From NCBI RefSeq assembly GCF_015234585.1, contig NZ_JADFCM010000001.1:1178001-1242000 (forward strand): a stretch of DNA of 64,000 nt, written 5' to 3'. Below the pieces are notes generated by a model. That model was given only the letters and a program-made list of their open reading frames with translations, made no database searches and was not told the DNA's origin. Below are positions 9,097 through 18,650 of the stretch, in pieces (the first letter of the stretch is position 1; each line of letters starts with the position of its first letter). The position numbers and the translations under genes were made by a program. Source of the DNA: Pseudalkalibacillus hwajinpoensis (GTDB lineage Bacteria > Bacillota > Bacilli > Bacillales > Guptibacillaceae).

Positions 9097-10106
9097 TCGC
9101 ACTTAATGAACTGTGGTTTATACTCGTTGCTGTTTTGTTTGTTGGGTTTTTCTTTCTCGAAGGGTTTGATTTCGGTGTGGGTATGGCCAGTCGTTTCCTC
9201 GGAAGAAATGAGCTAGAGCGGCGAATAATGGTTAACACGATTGGACCATTCTGGGATGCGAATGAAGTGTGGTTATTAACAGGAGGAGGCGCCATCTTTG
9301 CGGCGTTTCCACACTGGTATGCAACGATGTTCAGCGGTTATTATATACCGTTTGTGTTTGTCCTTCTTGCGCTTATCGGTCGTGGAGTTGCCTTTGAATT
9401 TCGTGGGAAGGTGGATACCCCTAAGTGGATCAAGTCGTGGGACTGGGTTGTTTTCGTTGGAAGTATCATGCCGCCATTTCTGTTTGGGGTTCTTTTTACA
9501 AGTATTTTAAGAGGAATGCCAATTGATGAACAAATGAATATCCATGCGGGTTTTAGTGATTATGTCAATGTATACACGGTGTTAGGTGGGGTAACGGTGG
9601 CCATGCTTTGTTTCTTACATGGACTTGTATTTCTCACTCTGAAAACTGTTGGAGATCTTCAGAAGCGTGCGAGAGAATTAGCGAGCAAAGTGATTTATGG
9701 TGTTCTGGCTTCATTAGTCGCTTTTGTTGGACTTTCATATTTTGAAACGGATTTATTCAGCAACCGCGGGGTTATAAGTGTAACGCTTATTGCTCTGATT
9801 GTACTCAGTTATTCTTTGGCGATCGTATTTTTGAAAAAGCATCGTGATGGGTGGGCATTTGGAATGACTGGCGCAGGGATCGCATTAACGGTTTCAACCA
9901 TATTTGTAGCATTATTCCCACGCGTAATGATTAGCTCAATCGATGCCGCTTATAATTTAACCGTTTATAATTCTTCTTCTGGAAACTATTCATTAAAGGT
10001 GATGACCATCGTGGCGCTCACGCTTCTTCCTTTTGTCCTTGGTTATCAAATCTGGAGCTATTATGTTTTCAGAAAGCGTGTAGATGGTAAGGATATGGTT
10101 TACTAA
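9093..10106 (+). CDS. cydB: Cytochrome bd oxidase subunit II
   Basis: CydB (337 residues) is the second membrane subunit of the bd oxidase. The family signature FLEGFDFGVGM is at the N-terminus, followed by GPFWDANEVWLLTGGGAIFAAFP and repeated hydrophobic helices. ATG 9093 overlaps the cydA stop. Its own stop TAA overlaps the ATG of cydD by one base, so the operon is tightly packed. Confidence 0.97.
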   Translation: MIALNELWFILVAVLFVGFFFLEGFDFGVGMASRFLGRNELERRIMVNTIGPFWDANEVWLLTGGGAIFAAFPHWYATMFSGYYIPFVFVLLALIGRGVAFEFRGKVDTPKWIKSWDWVVFVGSIMPPFLFGVLFTSILRGMPIDEQMNIHAGFSDYVNVYTVLGGVTVAMLCFLHGLVFLTLKTVGDLQKRARELASKVIYGVLASLVAFVGLSYFETDLFSNRGVISVTLIALIVLSYSLAIVFLKKHRDGWAFGMTGAGIALTVSTIFVALFPRVMISSIDAAYNLTVYNSSSGNYSLKVMTIVALTLLPFVLGYQIWSYYVFRKRVDGKDMVY

Positions 10107-11821
10107 TGGGTAAAATTCTATTTCAATTAAAAGACGTCAAAAAGGTGCTGTTTATCCTAACGGTGTTAACCGTTATTCAAGGGACCGTGATTATCCTGCA
10201 GGCGAAATGGCTTGCAGAAGCAGTAACAAGACTCTTTGATGGAGAAGCACTGCAACGGATTTTATTCGTTGTGTCGCTTTTCCTCGCTGCTTTTATCATC
10301 AGGCATCTTGTTAAACTGATTATGACCAAAGTGATCGATCGTTATGCTGCTCAAACGGCTGCTTCTTTAAAGAAAGATGCCATTGCAAAATTGTTTGCGT
10401 TAGGTCCAATCTATTCAGCGAAGTGGGGTACTGGCAATCTTGTTACGTTACTAATTGACGGGGCAAAACAATTCCGTCTTTATTTAGAGTTATTTATTCC
10501 TAAATTAACGGCCATGCTTATTGTTGCTCCGCTTGTCCTTATCTATGTTTGGACTCTTGATGTTACGTCAGCCATTATTTTAAGTCTAACTCTGCCAATA
10601 TTGATTGGCTTTCTGATCTTACTTGGATTAGCTGCAAAGAAGAAGGCGGATAAGCAGTGGACCACACATCGCATTTTATCCAATCATTTTGTTGATTCCC
10701 TTCGTGGACTTGAAACGCTGAAGTATCTTGGATTAAGTGGAAAACACGCCAGAAGTATTAAAGAAGTGAGTGAGAAGTATCGGAAATCGACGATGAGTAC
10801 GCTTCGAGTAGCTTTTCTCTCTTCGTTTGCTCTCGACTTTTTTACAATGTTAGGAATCGCTACAGTAGCTGTATTTCTTGGATTGCGCCTTGTAGAAGGA
10901 GAGATATCTTTAATGCCAGCTCTTACGATTTTAATTCTTTCTCCTGAATTTTTTCTTCCAGTTCGTGAACTAGGAAATGATTATCATGCAACGTTGGATG
11001 GACAAGAAGCAGGAAGAAGGTTATTGGATATGATTCAAACACCAGGTTTTAAAGAAGAAAATGGAGCGATTCCTCATTGGTCCGATAAAGATCTTTTAAT
11101 GATTCAAGATCTTTCCGTAGATTATGGAAATGAAAGAAATGCTCTTCAAAACATCTCTTTTTCAGTAAAAGGAAAGCAGAAAATAGGGATTATTGGAGAA
11201 AGTGGTTCTGGTAAATCGACTTTAATTGACATTTTAGGAGGGTTTCTTGAAGGAAGTGAGGGGACTATTGAAATAAATGGGCAGGAATTGACCCATCTAA
11301 AGCATGATGAATGGCAGAAGCAGTTATTCTATATCCCGCAGCACCCTCATCTATTTCATGATACTTTAGCAAATAATATCCGTTTCTATAATCAAGATGC
11401 TTCATTAGAAGCGGTCGAACGCGCAGCAGATGCAGCTGGTTTGAGGAAAGTCCTTGATCATCTTCCTAATGGTTTAAATGAAAAGATCGGGGAAGGCGGA
11501 AGAGAATTAAGTGGTGGTCAGGCACAGAGAATCGCGTTAGCTCGCGCATTTCTTGAAGATCGCTCCATTCTACTTCTAGATGAGCCAACAGCCCAGCTTG
11601 ATGTTGAAACAGAATACGAGATAAAGAAAAAGATCCTTCCCTTATTAGAAGATAAACTTGTTTTTATGGCCACGCACCGTCTGCATTGGATGATAGAGAT
11701 GGATCTGATTCTTATGCTTGAAAAGGGTAAAGTGGTTGAGTTTGGTACTCATGAAGAGCTCATGTCTAGAAGAGGTAGCTACTATCAAATGGTGTATTTG
11801 CAAATGGAGGGGGTCTCATAA
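10106..11821 (+). CDS. cydD: Thiol reductant ABC exporter subunit CydD
   Basis: Half of the heterodimeric ABC exporter needed to assemble cytochrome bd. In E. coli it moves glutathione and cysteine and binds haem; in Bacillus the substrate is less certain. The 571 residues carry six membrane helices in the first 320 residues, then an ATPase with Walker A GESGSGKST, signature LSGGQAQRIALARAF, Walker B ILLLDEPTA and an H-loop ATHR. It overlaps its neighbours by single bases. In B. subtilis nomenclature the first of the two genes is called cydC. Confidence 0.93.
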   Translation: MGKILFQLKDVKKVLFILTVLTVIQGTVIILQAKWLAEAVTRLFDGEALQRILFVVSLFLAAFIIRHLVKLIMTKVIDRYAAQTAASLKKDAIAKLFALGPIYSAKWGTGNLVTLLIDGAKQFRLYLELFIPKLTAMLIVAPLVLIYVWTLDVTSAIILSLTLPILIGFLILLGLAAKKKADKQWTTHRILSNHFVDSLRGLETLKYLGLSGKHARSIKEVSEKYRKSTMSTLRVAFLSSFALDFFTMLGIATVAVFLGLRLVEGEISLMPALTILILSPEFFLPVRELGNDYHATLDGQEAGRRLLDMIQTPGFKEENGAIPHWSDKDLLMIQDLSVDYGNERNALQNISFSVKGKQKIGIIGESGSGKSTLIDILGGFLEGSEGTIEINGQELTHLKHDEWQKQLFYIPQHPHLFHDTLANNIRFYNQDASLEAVERAADAAGLRKVLDHLPNGLNEKIGEGGRELSGGQAQRIALARAFLEDRSILLLDEPTAQLDVETEYEIKKKILPLLEDKLVFMATHRLHWMIEMDLILMLEKGKVVEFGTHEELMSRRGSYYQMVYLQMEGVS

Positions 11822-13575
11822 TGGAGAAGAAAGGATGGATCCTTCCCTATTTAAAAGAGAATGCAAAGCTCTTCTCGCTTGTCATTCTGCTTGGTTTAGT
11901 GACAGCTTTCTCAGCAGCCTTTCTTATGTTTACATCCGGATTTCTCATTTCTAAAGCTGCCACTAGACCGGAGAACCTTCTATTAATCTATGTGCCAATT
12001 GTTGCGGTAAGGACATTTGGCATCTTACGTGCTGTTTCAAGATATAGTGAGAAGTTGCTAGGTCACCATATTATTTTAAAGGTTCTTTCACATATGCGCT
12101 CTCGATTATATGAAACCATTGAACCGAGAGTTTTAAAAGAAGGAGCCAGTATAAAAACAGGAGATCTCCTTGGTGTGATGGCCGAGGACATTGAATATTT
12201 ACAAGATGTTTACGTAAAGACGATCTTCCCTTCTGTGATCGGTTTCTTTTTATATGCAGTCGCGATAGGAATGCTTGGGACTTTCTCCTGGGTATTTGCG
12301 GGATTAATGGCCACCTATGGCTTTATTCTCGTCTTTCTCTTTCCTTTAGTGTCCTTATTAGTTACCCGTAAAAATGTAGCAAGGCTAAAAAGTCGTCGTA
12401 GCTCTCAATACAGCACGCTAACAGATGGTGTGGTTGGAATTGGAGACTGGGTCTTTAGCGGTCACCAGAAAACGTTTATTGAAAATGTGGAAAAGAATGA
12501 TGCGGAGATTTATAGGGAAGAGAGACGTCGGTCTGCTTTTGTTTCTTATCGAAATTTTGCTGCTCAGTGTGTTGTTGCAATCATTGTTTTATCTATGCTT
12601 GTTTGGACAGGAAATCAGAGTATGGATGGACAGATTTCCCATACGCTAATTGCCGCATTTGTTCTTATTCTCTTTCCATTAACAGAGGCCTTTCTTCCAC
12701 TCTCTGATGCTGTGAGTGAACTTCCAGGATATGAAGATTCGATTAATCGATTGAAAGGATTGTCATTGGAGAAACCTTCTGAGGAAGAATATGATGAGAA
12801 AAGCGTTTGGAAAAACAGTCATCTTCGCTTTGATAAGGTTAGTTATCAAACGAACGAAGGACAATGGATACTCAAAAATATCAATCTAGAAATACCTCAG
12901 GGAACAAAGCTTGCTATTCTTGGTCCGAGTGGTTCTGGTAAAACGAGCCTTCTTAAGCTTATGAAAGGAATCTATTCTCCTTCTGAAGGTAGTGTGTCTA
13001 TAAACGGTTTAGAGACAGCTCTGTCTAAGGGGAATAAACAACAGTTAAGTGTACTTAATCAACAGCCTTATCTTTTTGATACATCGGTATTGAATAATCT
13101 TCGACTCGGGAAGCCATCTGCTACAGATGAAGAGGTATATGAAGCGGCGAAAAGCGTCCAACTTCATGACTTTATTGTTGCATTACCTGAAGGCTATCAA
13201 ACTTCTATGGAAGAAGCGGGAACGAGATTCTCGGGAGGAGAGCGTCAACGAATTGCACTAGCTCGTATTTTGTTGCAAGATGCACCGATCGTCCTCCTGG
13301 ATGAACCTACTGTTGCTCTTGATCCTCGAACGGAACAGGAATTACTCTCTACTATTTTTCAAGTTCTTGAGGGAAAAACCGTTGTTTGGGTTACACACCA
13401 CCTTGTTGGAATGAAAAGAATGGACCAAATTCTGTTTATGGATGAAGGTGAAATTGTAATGGAAGGAAAGCATGATGAGCTGCTCGTGTCGAGTGACCGC
13501 TACAGAAGGCTTTATGAATTAGACACGCCATTTCAATTAAAGAAAGTTAATGATGAAATGAAAATGATAGGATAA
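11821..13575 (+). CDS. cydC: Thiol reductant ABC exporter subunit CydC
   Basis: Partner of CydD, 584 residues. Six N-terminal membrane helices are followed by an ATPase domain with Walker A GPSGSGKTS, signature FSGGERQRIALARIL, Walker B IVLLDEPTVALD and H-loop VTHH. It is the last gene of cydABDC. No strong terminator follows, only a short stem-loop at 13630-13645. B. subtilis calls the second transporter gene cydD. Confidence 0.93.
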   Translation: MEKKGWILPYLKENAKLFSLVILLGLVTAFSAAFLMFTSGFLISKAATRPENLLLIYVPIVAVRTFGILRAVSRYSEKLLGHHIILKVLSHMRSRLYETIEPRVLKEGASIKTGDLLGVMAEDIEYLQDVYVKTIFPSVIGFFLYAVAIGMLGTFSWVFAGLMATYGFILVFLFPLVSLLVTRKNVARLKSRRSSQYSTLTDGVVGIGDWVFSGHQKTFIENVEKNDAEIYREERRRSAFVSYRNFAAQCVVAIIVLSMLVWTGNQSMDGQISHTLIAAFVLILFPLTEAFLPLSDAVSELPGYEDSINRLKGLSLEKPSEEEYDEKSVWKNSHLRFDKVSYQTNEGQWILKNINLEIPQGTKLAILGPSGSGKTSLLKLMKGIYSPSEGSVSINGLETALSKGNKQQLSVLNQQPYLFDTSVLNNLRLGKPSATDEEVYEAAKSVQLHDFIVALPEGYQTSMEEAGTRFSGGERQRIALARILLQDAPIVLLDEPTVALDPRTEQELLSTIFQVLEGKTVVWVTHHLVGMKRMDQILFMDEGEIVMEGKHDELLVSSDRYRRLYELDTPFQLKKVNDEMKMIG

Positions 13576-13629
13576 AGGACCTTGTGAAGGGAATGCAATA
13601 GCATGTTTGAAAAGAATTCATTTAATTTT

Positions 13630-13645
13630 GTTCTTTTTGAAGAAC
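13630..13645 (+). terminator. Weak terminator candidate after cyd operon
   Basis: GTTCTT-TTTG-AAGAAC is a 6-bp stem without a following U-run. It is the only hairpin seen between cydC and the next promoter. Confidence 0.3.
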
Positions 13646-13763
13646 CTAAAATAAGGGTTTTTACTAGTTAGTTGACATAATTGTAATAAACACATGACGT
13701 AAATAGGTATTAGGTACTATATTGTGCAAAGTTTATAAAAACCGTATTAATCTGTCATATTTA

Positions 13764-13805
13764 TGTAACCGACTTGTTATTGGACTAAAATCACTGTGTT
13801 ATATT
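13764..13805 (+). promoter_or_regulatory. WalR box and promoter of the 3D-domain gene
   Basis: TGTAAC-CGACT-TGTTAT at 13764-13780 fits the WalR (YycF) direct repeat TGTWAH-N5-TGTWAH exactly. TATATT at 13800-13805 could be the -10, with the box covering the poor -35 (TTATTG, 13777-13782), as expected for an activated promoter. The mRNA leader contains TGAGAG (13835-13840), able to pair with CTCTCA (13869-13874) next to the ribosome site. B. subtilis yocH, a 3D-domain gene, is a known WalR target. Confidence 0.65.
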
Positions 13806-13888
13806 TGCCTGTTATCATGTGGAACATGGGTGATTGAGAGATAAACAAACCAACACCAATATTAAAAACTCTCAGGAGGAATGTATAC

Positions 13889-14812
13889 ATGGTAGCTCGT
13901 AAAAACATTGTAAGAAACGTGGTTACATCCACAGCACTAGCTGGAATGATGTTTGCTAGTCCAGTAGTTTCAGAAGCGGCACTAGGAGATCAAACACTTT
14001 CTTATGGTGAAAAACACGGCGACGTTGTCGAGTTACAGGATGTACTGTCTGCCAAGGGGTATTTCAACTATGATGAATCTACAGGATACTACGGATCTAT
14101 TACTGAAGGTGCTGTAAAGCAATTCCAAAAAGAACACGGTCTTTCAGTTGATGGTATCGCAGGTCCAAATACATTTTCAGCAATGCAAAGCGTAAATAAT
14201 GGACAAGCTATGCGTACGCTCGTTCAAGGTGATCACGGTCACCAGGTACAAGCACTACAAGAAGAGCTTGGCGGTTATTATAACTATACAGTAGACGGAA
14301 TTTATGGTCCTATCACTGAACAAGCAGTTCGTGCGTTCCAAGCTGACAATGGTCTATCAGTAGATGGTATTGCAGGTAAGAACACGTGGTCTGTACTAAA
14401 CGGTGGTAGTGCTCCAGCACCGAAAGAAACAGCTAATAAAGAAGCAGTACAAACATCTACGACTTCTAATTCCACGCCTGCAAAAGAATCAAACACTGAA
14501 AGTAAGTCTTCACAGGCAAGTGGACAAGAAATTCAGGTGGAAGCAACAGCTTACACTGCTTTCTGTACAGGATGCTCAGGTGTAACAGCAACTGGTATTG
14601 ATTTGAGAGCTAATCCAAATCAAAAAGTAATCGCTGTTGACCCTGATGTAATCCCACTAGGTTCTAAAGTATATGTAGAAGGTTACGGAGAAGCAGTTGC
14701 TGGTGATACTGGCGGCGCAATCCAAGGTAATCGAGTTGATTTATTCATGGCCGACCAACAAGATGCACTAGACTTTGGTCGTAAAACAGTTACTGTAACG
14801 GTACTTGACTAA
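13889..14812 (+). CDS. Secreted peptidoglycan-binding 3D-domain protein (YocH-like)
   Basis: A 307-residue exported cell-wall protein. A signal peptide covers about residues 1-30, with a Lys/Arg start and a cleavage region near SEAA. Two peptidoglycan-binding-1 repeats follow (about 38-100 and 108-170), each ending G(L)SVDGIAG-NT. A Ser/Thr-rich linker leads to a C-terminal double-psi barrel 3D domain (about 212-307) whose three aspartates are in VDPDVIPLGS, AGDTGGAI and RVDLFM. The domain is related to lytic transglycosylase barrels. AGGAGG precedes ATG 13889. A WalR box upstream fits a role in wall turnover during growth. Confidence 0.9.
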   Translation: MVARKNIVRNVVTSTALAGMMFASPVVSEAALGDQTLSYGEKHGDVVELQDVLSAKGYFNYDESTGYYGSITEGAVKQFQKEHGLSVDGIAGPNTFSAMQSVNNGQAMRTLVQGDHGHQVQALQEELGGYYNYTVDGIYGPITEQAVRAFQADNGLSVDGIAGKNTWSVLNGGSAPAPKETANKEAVQTSTTSNSTPAKESNTESKSSQASGQEIQVEATAYTAFCTGCSGVTATGIDLRANPNQKVIAVDPDVIPLGSKVYVEGYGEAVAGDTGGAIQGNRVDLFMADQQDALDFGRKTVTVTVLD

Positions 14813-14825
14813 TTAAATAAAAGAT

Positions 14826-14859
14826 AACTGCCTGATTTCTTAATCAGGCAGTTTTTTTT
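14826..14859 (+). terminator. Intrinsic terminator
   Basis: AACTGCCTGAT/ATCAGGCAGTT, an 11-bp stem with a 6-base loop, is followed by a run of T. It ends the 3D-domain gene. Confidence 0.93.
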
Positions 14860-15054
14860 ATCCTTAGGATAGGTTTATGAATGTTGTTGTTTTTGAATCA
14901 TTAGTATAAGTGAAACTTATCCTTAATGAAAGATACGTAAAATAGAAGATGATTTTCAACTTTATAACCTAGTTTACAGGGTGGTTTTTATGTTTTCTCT
15001 CTTATGATATAGTTTCAAAGGTTTGAAATTGTATTGTTTGAGAGGGGCTTTTCA

Positions 15055-15696
15055 ATGCGAAATAAAATCATTCGGTGGAGTTTCTTTTTCGTAGGTCTCG
15101 CTGTTCTTGGTCTAGGGATTGCAATGACCATTAAAGGGAAAACATTTGGAATTGGGCCCTGGGATGTTTTTCACTATGGCTTATTTAAGCATTTTGGATT
15201 AACGATCGGAAGCTGGTCTATTCTAACTGGCTTTATTATACTGAGCTTCACTTCACTTTATACAAGGTCACTTCCGAAAGTGGGGGCCTTTCTAAATATG
15301 CTGCTACTGGGATTATTTATTGATTTTTTCTTATATGTTTTACCAGATCCTGAAACATTGCTGGCACAAGCCGTCATATTCATTGTCGGTGTTGTTGTAC
15401 TAGGTTACGGTATTGGTTTATATGTAACGTCTGGTCTCGGTGCTGGACCCCGCGATGGTATTATGTTACTCATTGTTGAAAAAACAGGTTGGCGCATTGA
15501 TTGGGTTAGAAACGGTATCGAAATTACTGTGTTACTCCTCGGATGGATGCTGGGAGGACCAGTTGGTATTGGCAGTATTTTTATTGCTTTTATGCTCGGT
15601 AAAATCATTCAATTTGCGCTACCTCAGTGTAAAGCGTTACTAACAGCTATATTGCACTATCAACATCCTGTGTCATCTAATGAATCCTCTTATTAA
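15055..15696 (+). CDS. YczE/YitT-type integral membrane protein
   Basis: A 213-residue protein with five or six hydrophobic helices and the small-residue motifs of the YczE family (GIGPWDVFHYGL, GLGAGPRDGIMLL, two related half-repeats). Molecular function is unknown; B. subtilis yczE lies beside the surfactin operon. The frame is open from a TTG at 15034, but GAGAGGGG lies seven bases before the ATG at 15055, so I use the ATG. A bidirectional terminator follows. Confidence 0.8.
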   Translation: MRNKIIRWSFFFVGLAVLGLGIAMTIKGKTFGIGPWDVFHYGLFKHFGLTIGSWSILTGFIILSFTSLYTRSLPKVGAFLNMLLLGLFIDFFLYVLPDPETLLAQAVIFIVGVVVLGYGIGLYVTSGLGAGPRDGIMLLIVEKTGWRIDWVRNGIEITVLLLGWMLGGPVGIGSIFIAFMLGKIIQFALPQCKALLTAILHYQHPVSSNESSY

Positions 15697-15740
15697 GCTG
15701 ATCGATGATTCAAAAAGATCAAAGAACGATAATCATAACA

Positions 15741-15777
15741 AAAAAGCCTACCAATAATTGTTTGGTAGGCTTTTTTT
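15741..15777. terminator. Bidirectional terminator
   Basis: AAAAAGCCTACCAA/TTGGTAGGCTTTTT stem of 14 bp with a 7-base loop, between convergent genes. Confidence 0.93.
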
Positions 15778-17115
15778 CTATTCATTTTTCTCTTTAAGCC
15801 ATTCTTTGAAAATAGTAAAATCTTGTTTTACGCGATTCTGATAAAAAGAGGCCCAGTGGTTCACTTCATTCCGAAGATTTTCCCAAGTATCAATCACATT
15901 AAGGATTTCTGTTTCGCTATGATATGTTAAGTAGTGGTGATCGATATCAGAATCAGCACGTGCATGAATTTTGGCAGAAATCTTTGCCATCATTGTAACA
16001 GTTTGTTTAAATTCAGGATAGTTTTGAATATGATCTGGTTCAATTTCAGCTGAGTAAGGTGATTTTTCTCGTACATAGAATTCTTTATCGTTAATCGTGA
16101 TATAACCAAGGTGCGGATCTTGTTTATGATGCATCGCTTTTTGGGTCTTAATTACGCGTAACCCTTCATGTTTATTTGTATCCCAGAATGCTTGATCGTA
16201 TGGGAAGAAATAAGCAGGTATAGGAGTGCGAGCTTCTTTTGCTTCAAGGATAAGGTCAGTCATATGATCTTCCGTGTTAACACCTTGTACTAGAATAAGA
16301 TAACGTTTAAGTCCAGTAGAGCCCACTCCTGCACCAACAATCTCTACCATATCTTTTATTTCATAATGTCTCAGATTATTGTCCACTTCATCTTTTAAAG
16401 TGGTGGTATAGGAGCTCCATGCTGTTTTGATTAAATTTTTCTCCGAATCTTCAAGTTCATTTACTTTATCCTTCTTACGGATAAACTGGCGATTCCCCTC
16501 ATTATTAATAAATGTTTGTTTCTCAAGTGCATCAGTAGGGGAGTGGCTTTCTAGTTCTGCTAATGTGTCCTTGATCGGACCTTCTGTATTTTGTTGGGTA
16601 AATTGAAGTTCAACTGGATTTTCGTTTGCTTCTTCGAACTGTTGAAGTTGATTTACGTAATTTTCTATATAGACACTAACCAAATTATCTTGATTTTCTT
16701 CTGAATAACCCAGATCTTCAGCATACAAACGTATACTTACAGCCATTCTGAGTAAATCATACAAGTAAGAACCCAGGTATCCTTCATCAAAATCATCTAC
16801 ATCAAAGACGTTTTCACCATCTTCATTGCGAAAAGCACTAAAGTTATCGAAATGAAGATCTCCCATTAACCAGGTAGGTTTGTCACCTGGGGTATGATAA
16901 TGAAATGGAATTTGTGTTACATCATAGTAGTATAAATAGGCGCTGCCACGAAAGAAACTAAAAGGGCTTTCGCTCATTTTTTGATATTTCGTATTGCGCT
17001 CTGCTTTTGTAAGTTTCATCAATGTTGAATCAAATTGCTCAATAATCATTTGTAATGTTTGTTTACGAAGGTAGCTTCTTGTGTTTTTAATGTGCTCTGT
17101 AGAAATGGATGACAT
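15778..17115 (-). CDS. DUF2252 family protein
   Basis: A 445-residue soluble protein of the DUF2252 family, distantly kinase-like and without an assigned activity. Family signatures are the SPFSFFRGSAYLYYYD segment (about 50-65), LMGDLHFDNFSAF (about 83-95), where a GD-x-H-xx-N pattern resembles the phosphotransferase catalytic loop, and DVDDFDEGYLGSYLYDLLRM. ATG 17115 has AAGGAGGAAGCAGC before it. It is monocistronic and shares its terminator with the YczE gene. Confidence 0.85.
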   Translation of the reverse strand: MSSISTEHIKNTRSYLRKQTLQMIIEQFDSTLMKLTKAERNTKYQKMSESPFSFFRGSAYLYYYDVTQIPFHYHTPGDKPTWLMGDLHFDNFSAFRNEDGENVFDVDDFDEGYLGSYLYDLLRMAVSIRLYAEDLGYSEENQDNLVSVYIENYVNQLQQFEEANENPVELQFTQQNTEGPIKDTLAELESHSPTDALEKQTFINNEGNRQFIRKKDKVNELEDSEKNLIKTAWSSYTTTLKDEVDNNLRHYEIKDMVEIVGAGVGSTGLKRYLILVQGVNTEDHMTDLILEAKEARTPIPAYFFPYDQAFWDTNKHEGLRVIKTQKAMHHKQDPHLGYITINDKEFYVREKSPYSAEIEPDHIQNYPEFKQTVTMMAKISAKIHARADSDIDHHYLTYHSETEILNVIDTWENLRNEVNHWASFYQNRVKQDFTIFKEWLKEKNE

Positions 17116-17388
17116 GCTGCTTCCTCCTTAATTTTGTTATATCCCCAGTGTACTTGAAGAAAAGATACGAGCAAAATAAAAGGTATTATAGTAGGGGTCA
17201 GTTAGTTTAGATAAGAAAGAACTTAGGATGACAAAGACTATGAAATGCAGATTCAAAGGCAAACAAAACGATTTCAATGACTCATATAGTGAGGTTGGTA
17301 ACGATAGTCGGAGAGGCATTGTTTGTAATTTAGTAATGAGTAAATGAAAAATCCCTCTCCACCAATTTGGAGAGGGAGGACTATAGAG
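17116..17388. other. Intergenic region, nothing beyond a terminator
   Basis: The region between the OYE and DUF2252 genes contains only the OYE terminator at 17344-17377. A 60-codon minus-strand frame here lacks a ribosome site. Confidence 0.5.
17344..17377 (-). terminator. Terminator of the OYE gene
   Basis: TCCCTCTCCA/TGGAGAGGGA stem of 10 bp with a 6-base loop. On the minus strand it is followed by TTTTTCATTTA. Confidence 0.88.
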
Positions 17389-18498
17389 TTAATTTCTGAT
17401 GATCTCTTCTTTCAATTCATGTTCTTTAATATAAGCAAGCGGAAGAAGAGTACTTTCGAAATCGAATGGTTTTAACTCTTTTCCGGTTGAAAGACGATTT
17501 GGATAGTCAGGGTTTGCGAGAGCGCTAGTACCAAGGCTAACAAAATCACCTTCTTTGTTTCCGATAAGGTTACTTGCTTTATCTGGATCACCTAGCTGTC
17601 CATTTGCGATCACTGGAATGGAGCTGAAGGTTTTCGCTGCCGAAGCTAACGTTTTCGTTCCCTCTCCAAATGCAGGTTGAGTTGCATCAGGATCTGTGAC
17701 GTGGATGTAATCAAGCTCTTTTTCTAGAATGGAGAAGATGATTTTGGCAGATTTTTCGCCTTCAGGCCATTTATAAGCCGGGTCAGCAACTTTGATTTGA
17801 GATAAACGAATGCCAACTGTAAAGTCCTCTCCTACTTCATTTCGAACATCCTCAATCACTTCAACTAGAAGTTTCAGCCTGTTTTCAAGTGATCCACCAT
17901 ATTCATCGTTTCGATGGTTTGAATAGTCTGTTAAGAATTGGTCAAGAAGATATCCGTTGGCCCCATGAATTTCAACACCATCAAATCCAGCTTCTTTTGC
18001 ATGATGAGCAGCACTGATAAAGGAGTGTCTCACTTCCTTAATATCGTCGATCGAAAGAGGTGTTGGTGTATCAAAGTGACCTGATCCTCCATAAAAGCCA
18101 AGCTGTTCTCCTTTGGGAGGAATATTAGAAGGAGCTACAGTTACATCTGAATATGCATTCCCTTGACTTTGTCCACCTGCATGCATCAGTTGGGCAATAA
18201 TTGGAGTCCCGAACTCGTGAACGGAAGAAGTGATATTTCTCCACGTCTCAACGTGGTTTTTATTTGTTAACCCGGGCTGGTTTAAATATCCCTGGCTATA
18301 TCTTTCATCCGTATAGATGCCTTCAGTGATGATAGCACCAAATCCTCCTTTCGCAAAACGCTCATAATAATCGCGCATTGTTGTTGTTGCACTACCGTCA
18401 ACTGTTGCCGTTATTCTAGTCATTGGAGCGACGATAAAGCGATTTTTTAATGAAATCTTTCCTAGCACTTCTGAAGTATATAAGTTTTCATATGTCAT
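17389..18498 (-). CDS. NADH:flavin oxidoreductase, Old Yellow Enzyme family
   Basis: An FMN-dependent TIM-barrel ene-reductase of 369 residues, resembling B. subtilis YqiG. Visible motifs are VAPMTR near residue 25, GAIITEG, IAQLMHAGGQS, the substrate-binding HGANGYLLDQFL with its His and Asn, and RLS plus IANGQLGDPDKA for FMN phosphate binding. Physiological substrate is unknown; the family reduces activated double bonds. The first ATG at 18507 sits directly on GAGAGG, so the ATG at 18498, nine bases after it, is the better start. Confidence 0.88.
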   Translation of the reverse strand: MTYENLYTSEVLGKISLKNRFIVAPMTRITATVDGSATTTMRDYYERFAKGGFGAIITEGIYTDERYSQGYLNQPGLTNKNHVETWRNITSSVHEFGTPIIAQLMHAGGQSQGNAYSDVTVAPSNIPPKGEQLGFYGGSGHFDTPTPLSIDDIKEVRHSFISAAHHAKEAGFDGVEIHGANGYLLDQFLTDYSNHRNDEYGGSLENRLKLLVEVIEDVRNEVGEDFTVGIRLSQIKVADPAYKWPEGEKSAKIIFSILEKELDYIHVTDPDATQPAFGEGTKTLASAAKTFSSIPVIANGQLGDPDKASNLIGNKEGDFVSLGTSALANPDYPNRLSTGKELKPFDFESTLLPLAYIKEHELKEEIIRN

Positions 18499-18610
18499 GA
18501 TTATCATCCTCTCTTCTATCGTGTGTATGGAGTAATTATAAGGGGAAGCCTAAGATTACACGAAAGTTATGCTCAGTATAGTAGAATCCTCAATGGCTAC
18601 TACTTCATAG

Positions 18611-18641
18611 AAAAACCACCCTTTTCTTTAAAGAGTGGTTT
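18611..18641 (-). terminator. Terminator of proA
   Basis: AAACCAC/GTGGTTT with further pairing across one mismatch. On the minus strand it ends in GGTTTTTC. Confidence 0.8.
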
Positions 18642-18650
18642 AGAGTACGT

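Noticed and set aside
13604..13672. 22-codon frame MFEKNS... after cydC
   Set aside because: The spacing to the nearest purine-rich stretch is too long and there is no other support.
13805..13888. c-di-AMP (ydaO-type) riboswitch before the 3D-domain gene
   Set aside because: The leader is under 90 bases and lacks the conserved elements.
14911..14939. TGAAAC...CGTA, possible ECF promoter before the YczE gene
   Set aside because: The spacer is 19 bases; ECF promoters need about 16-17.
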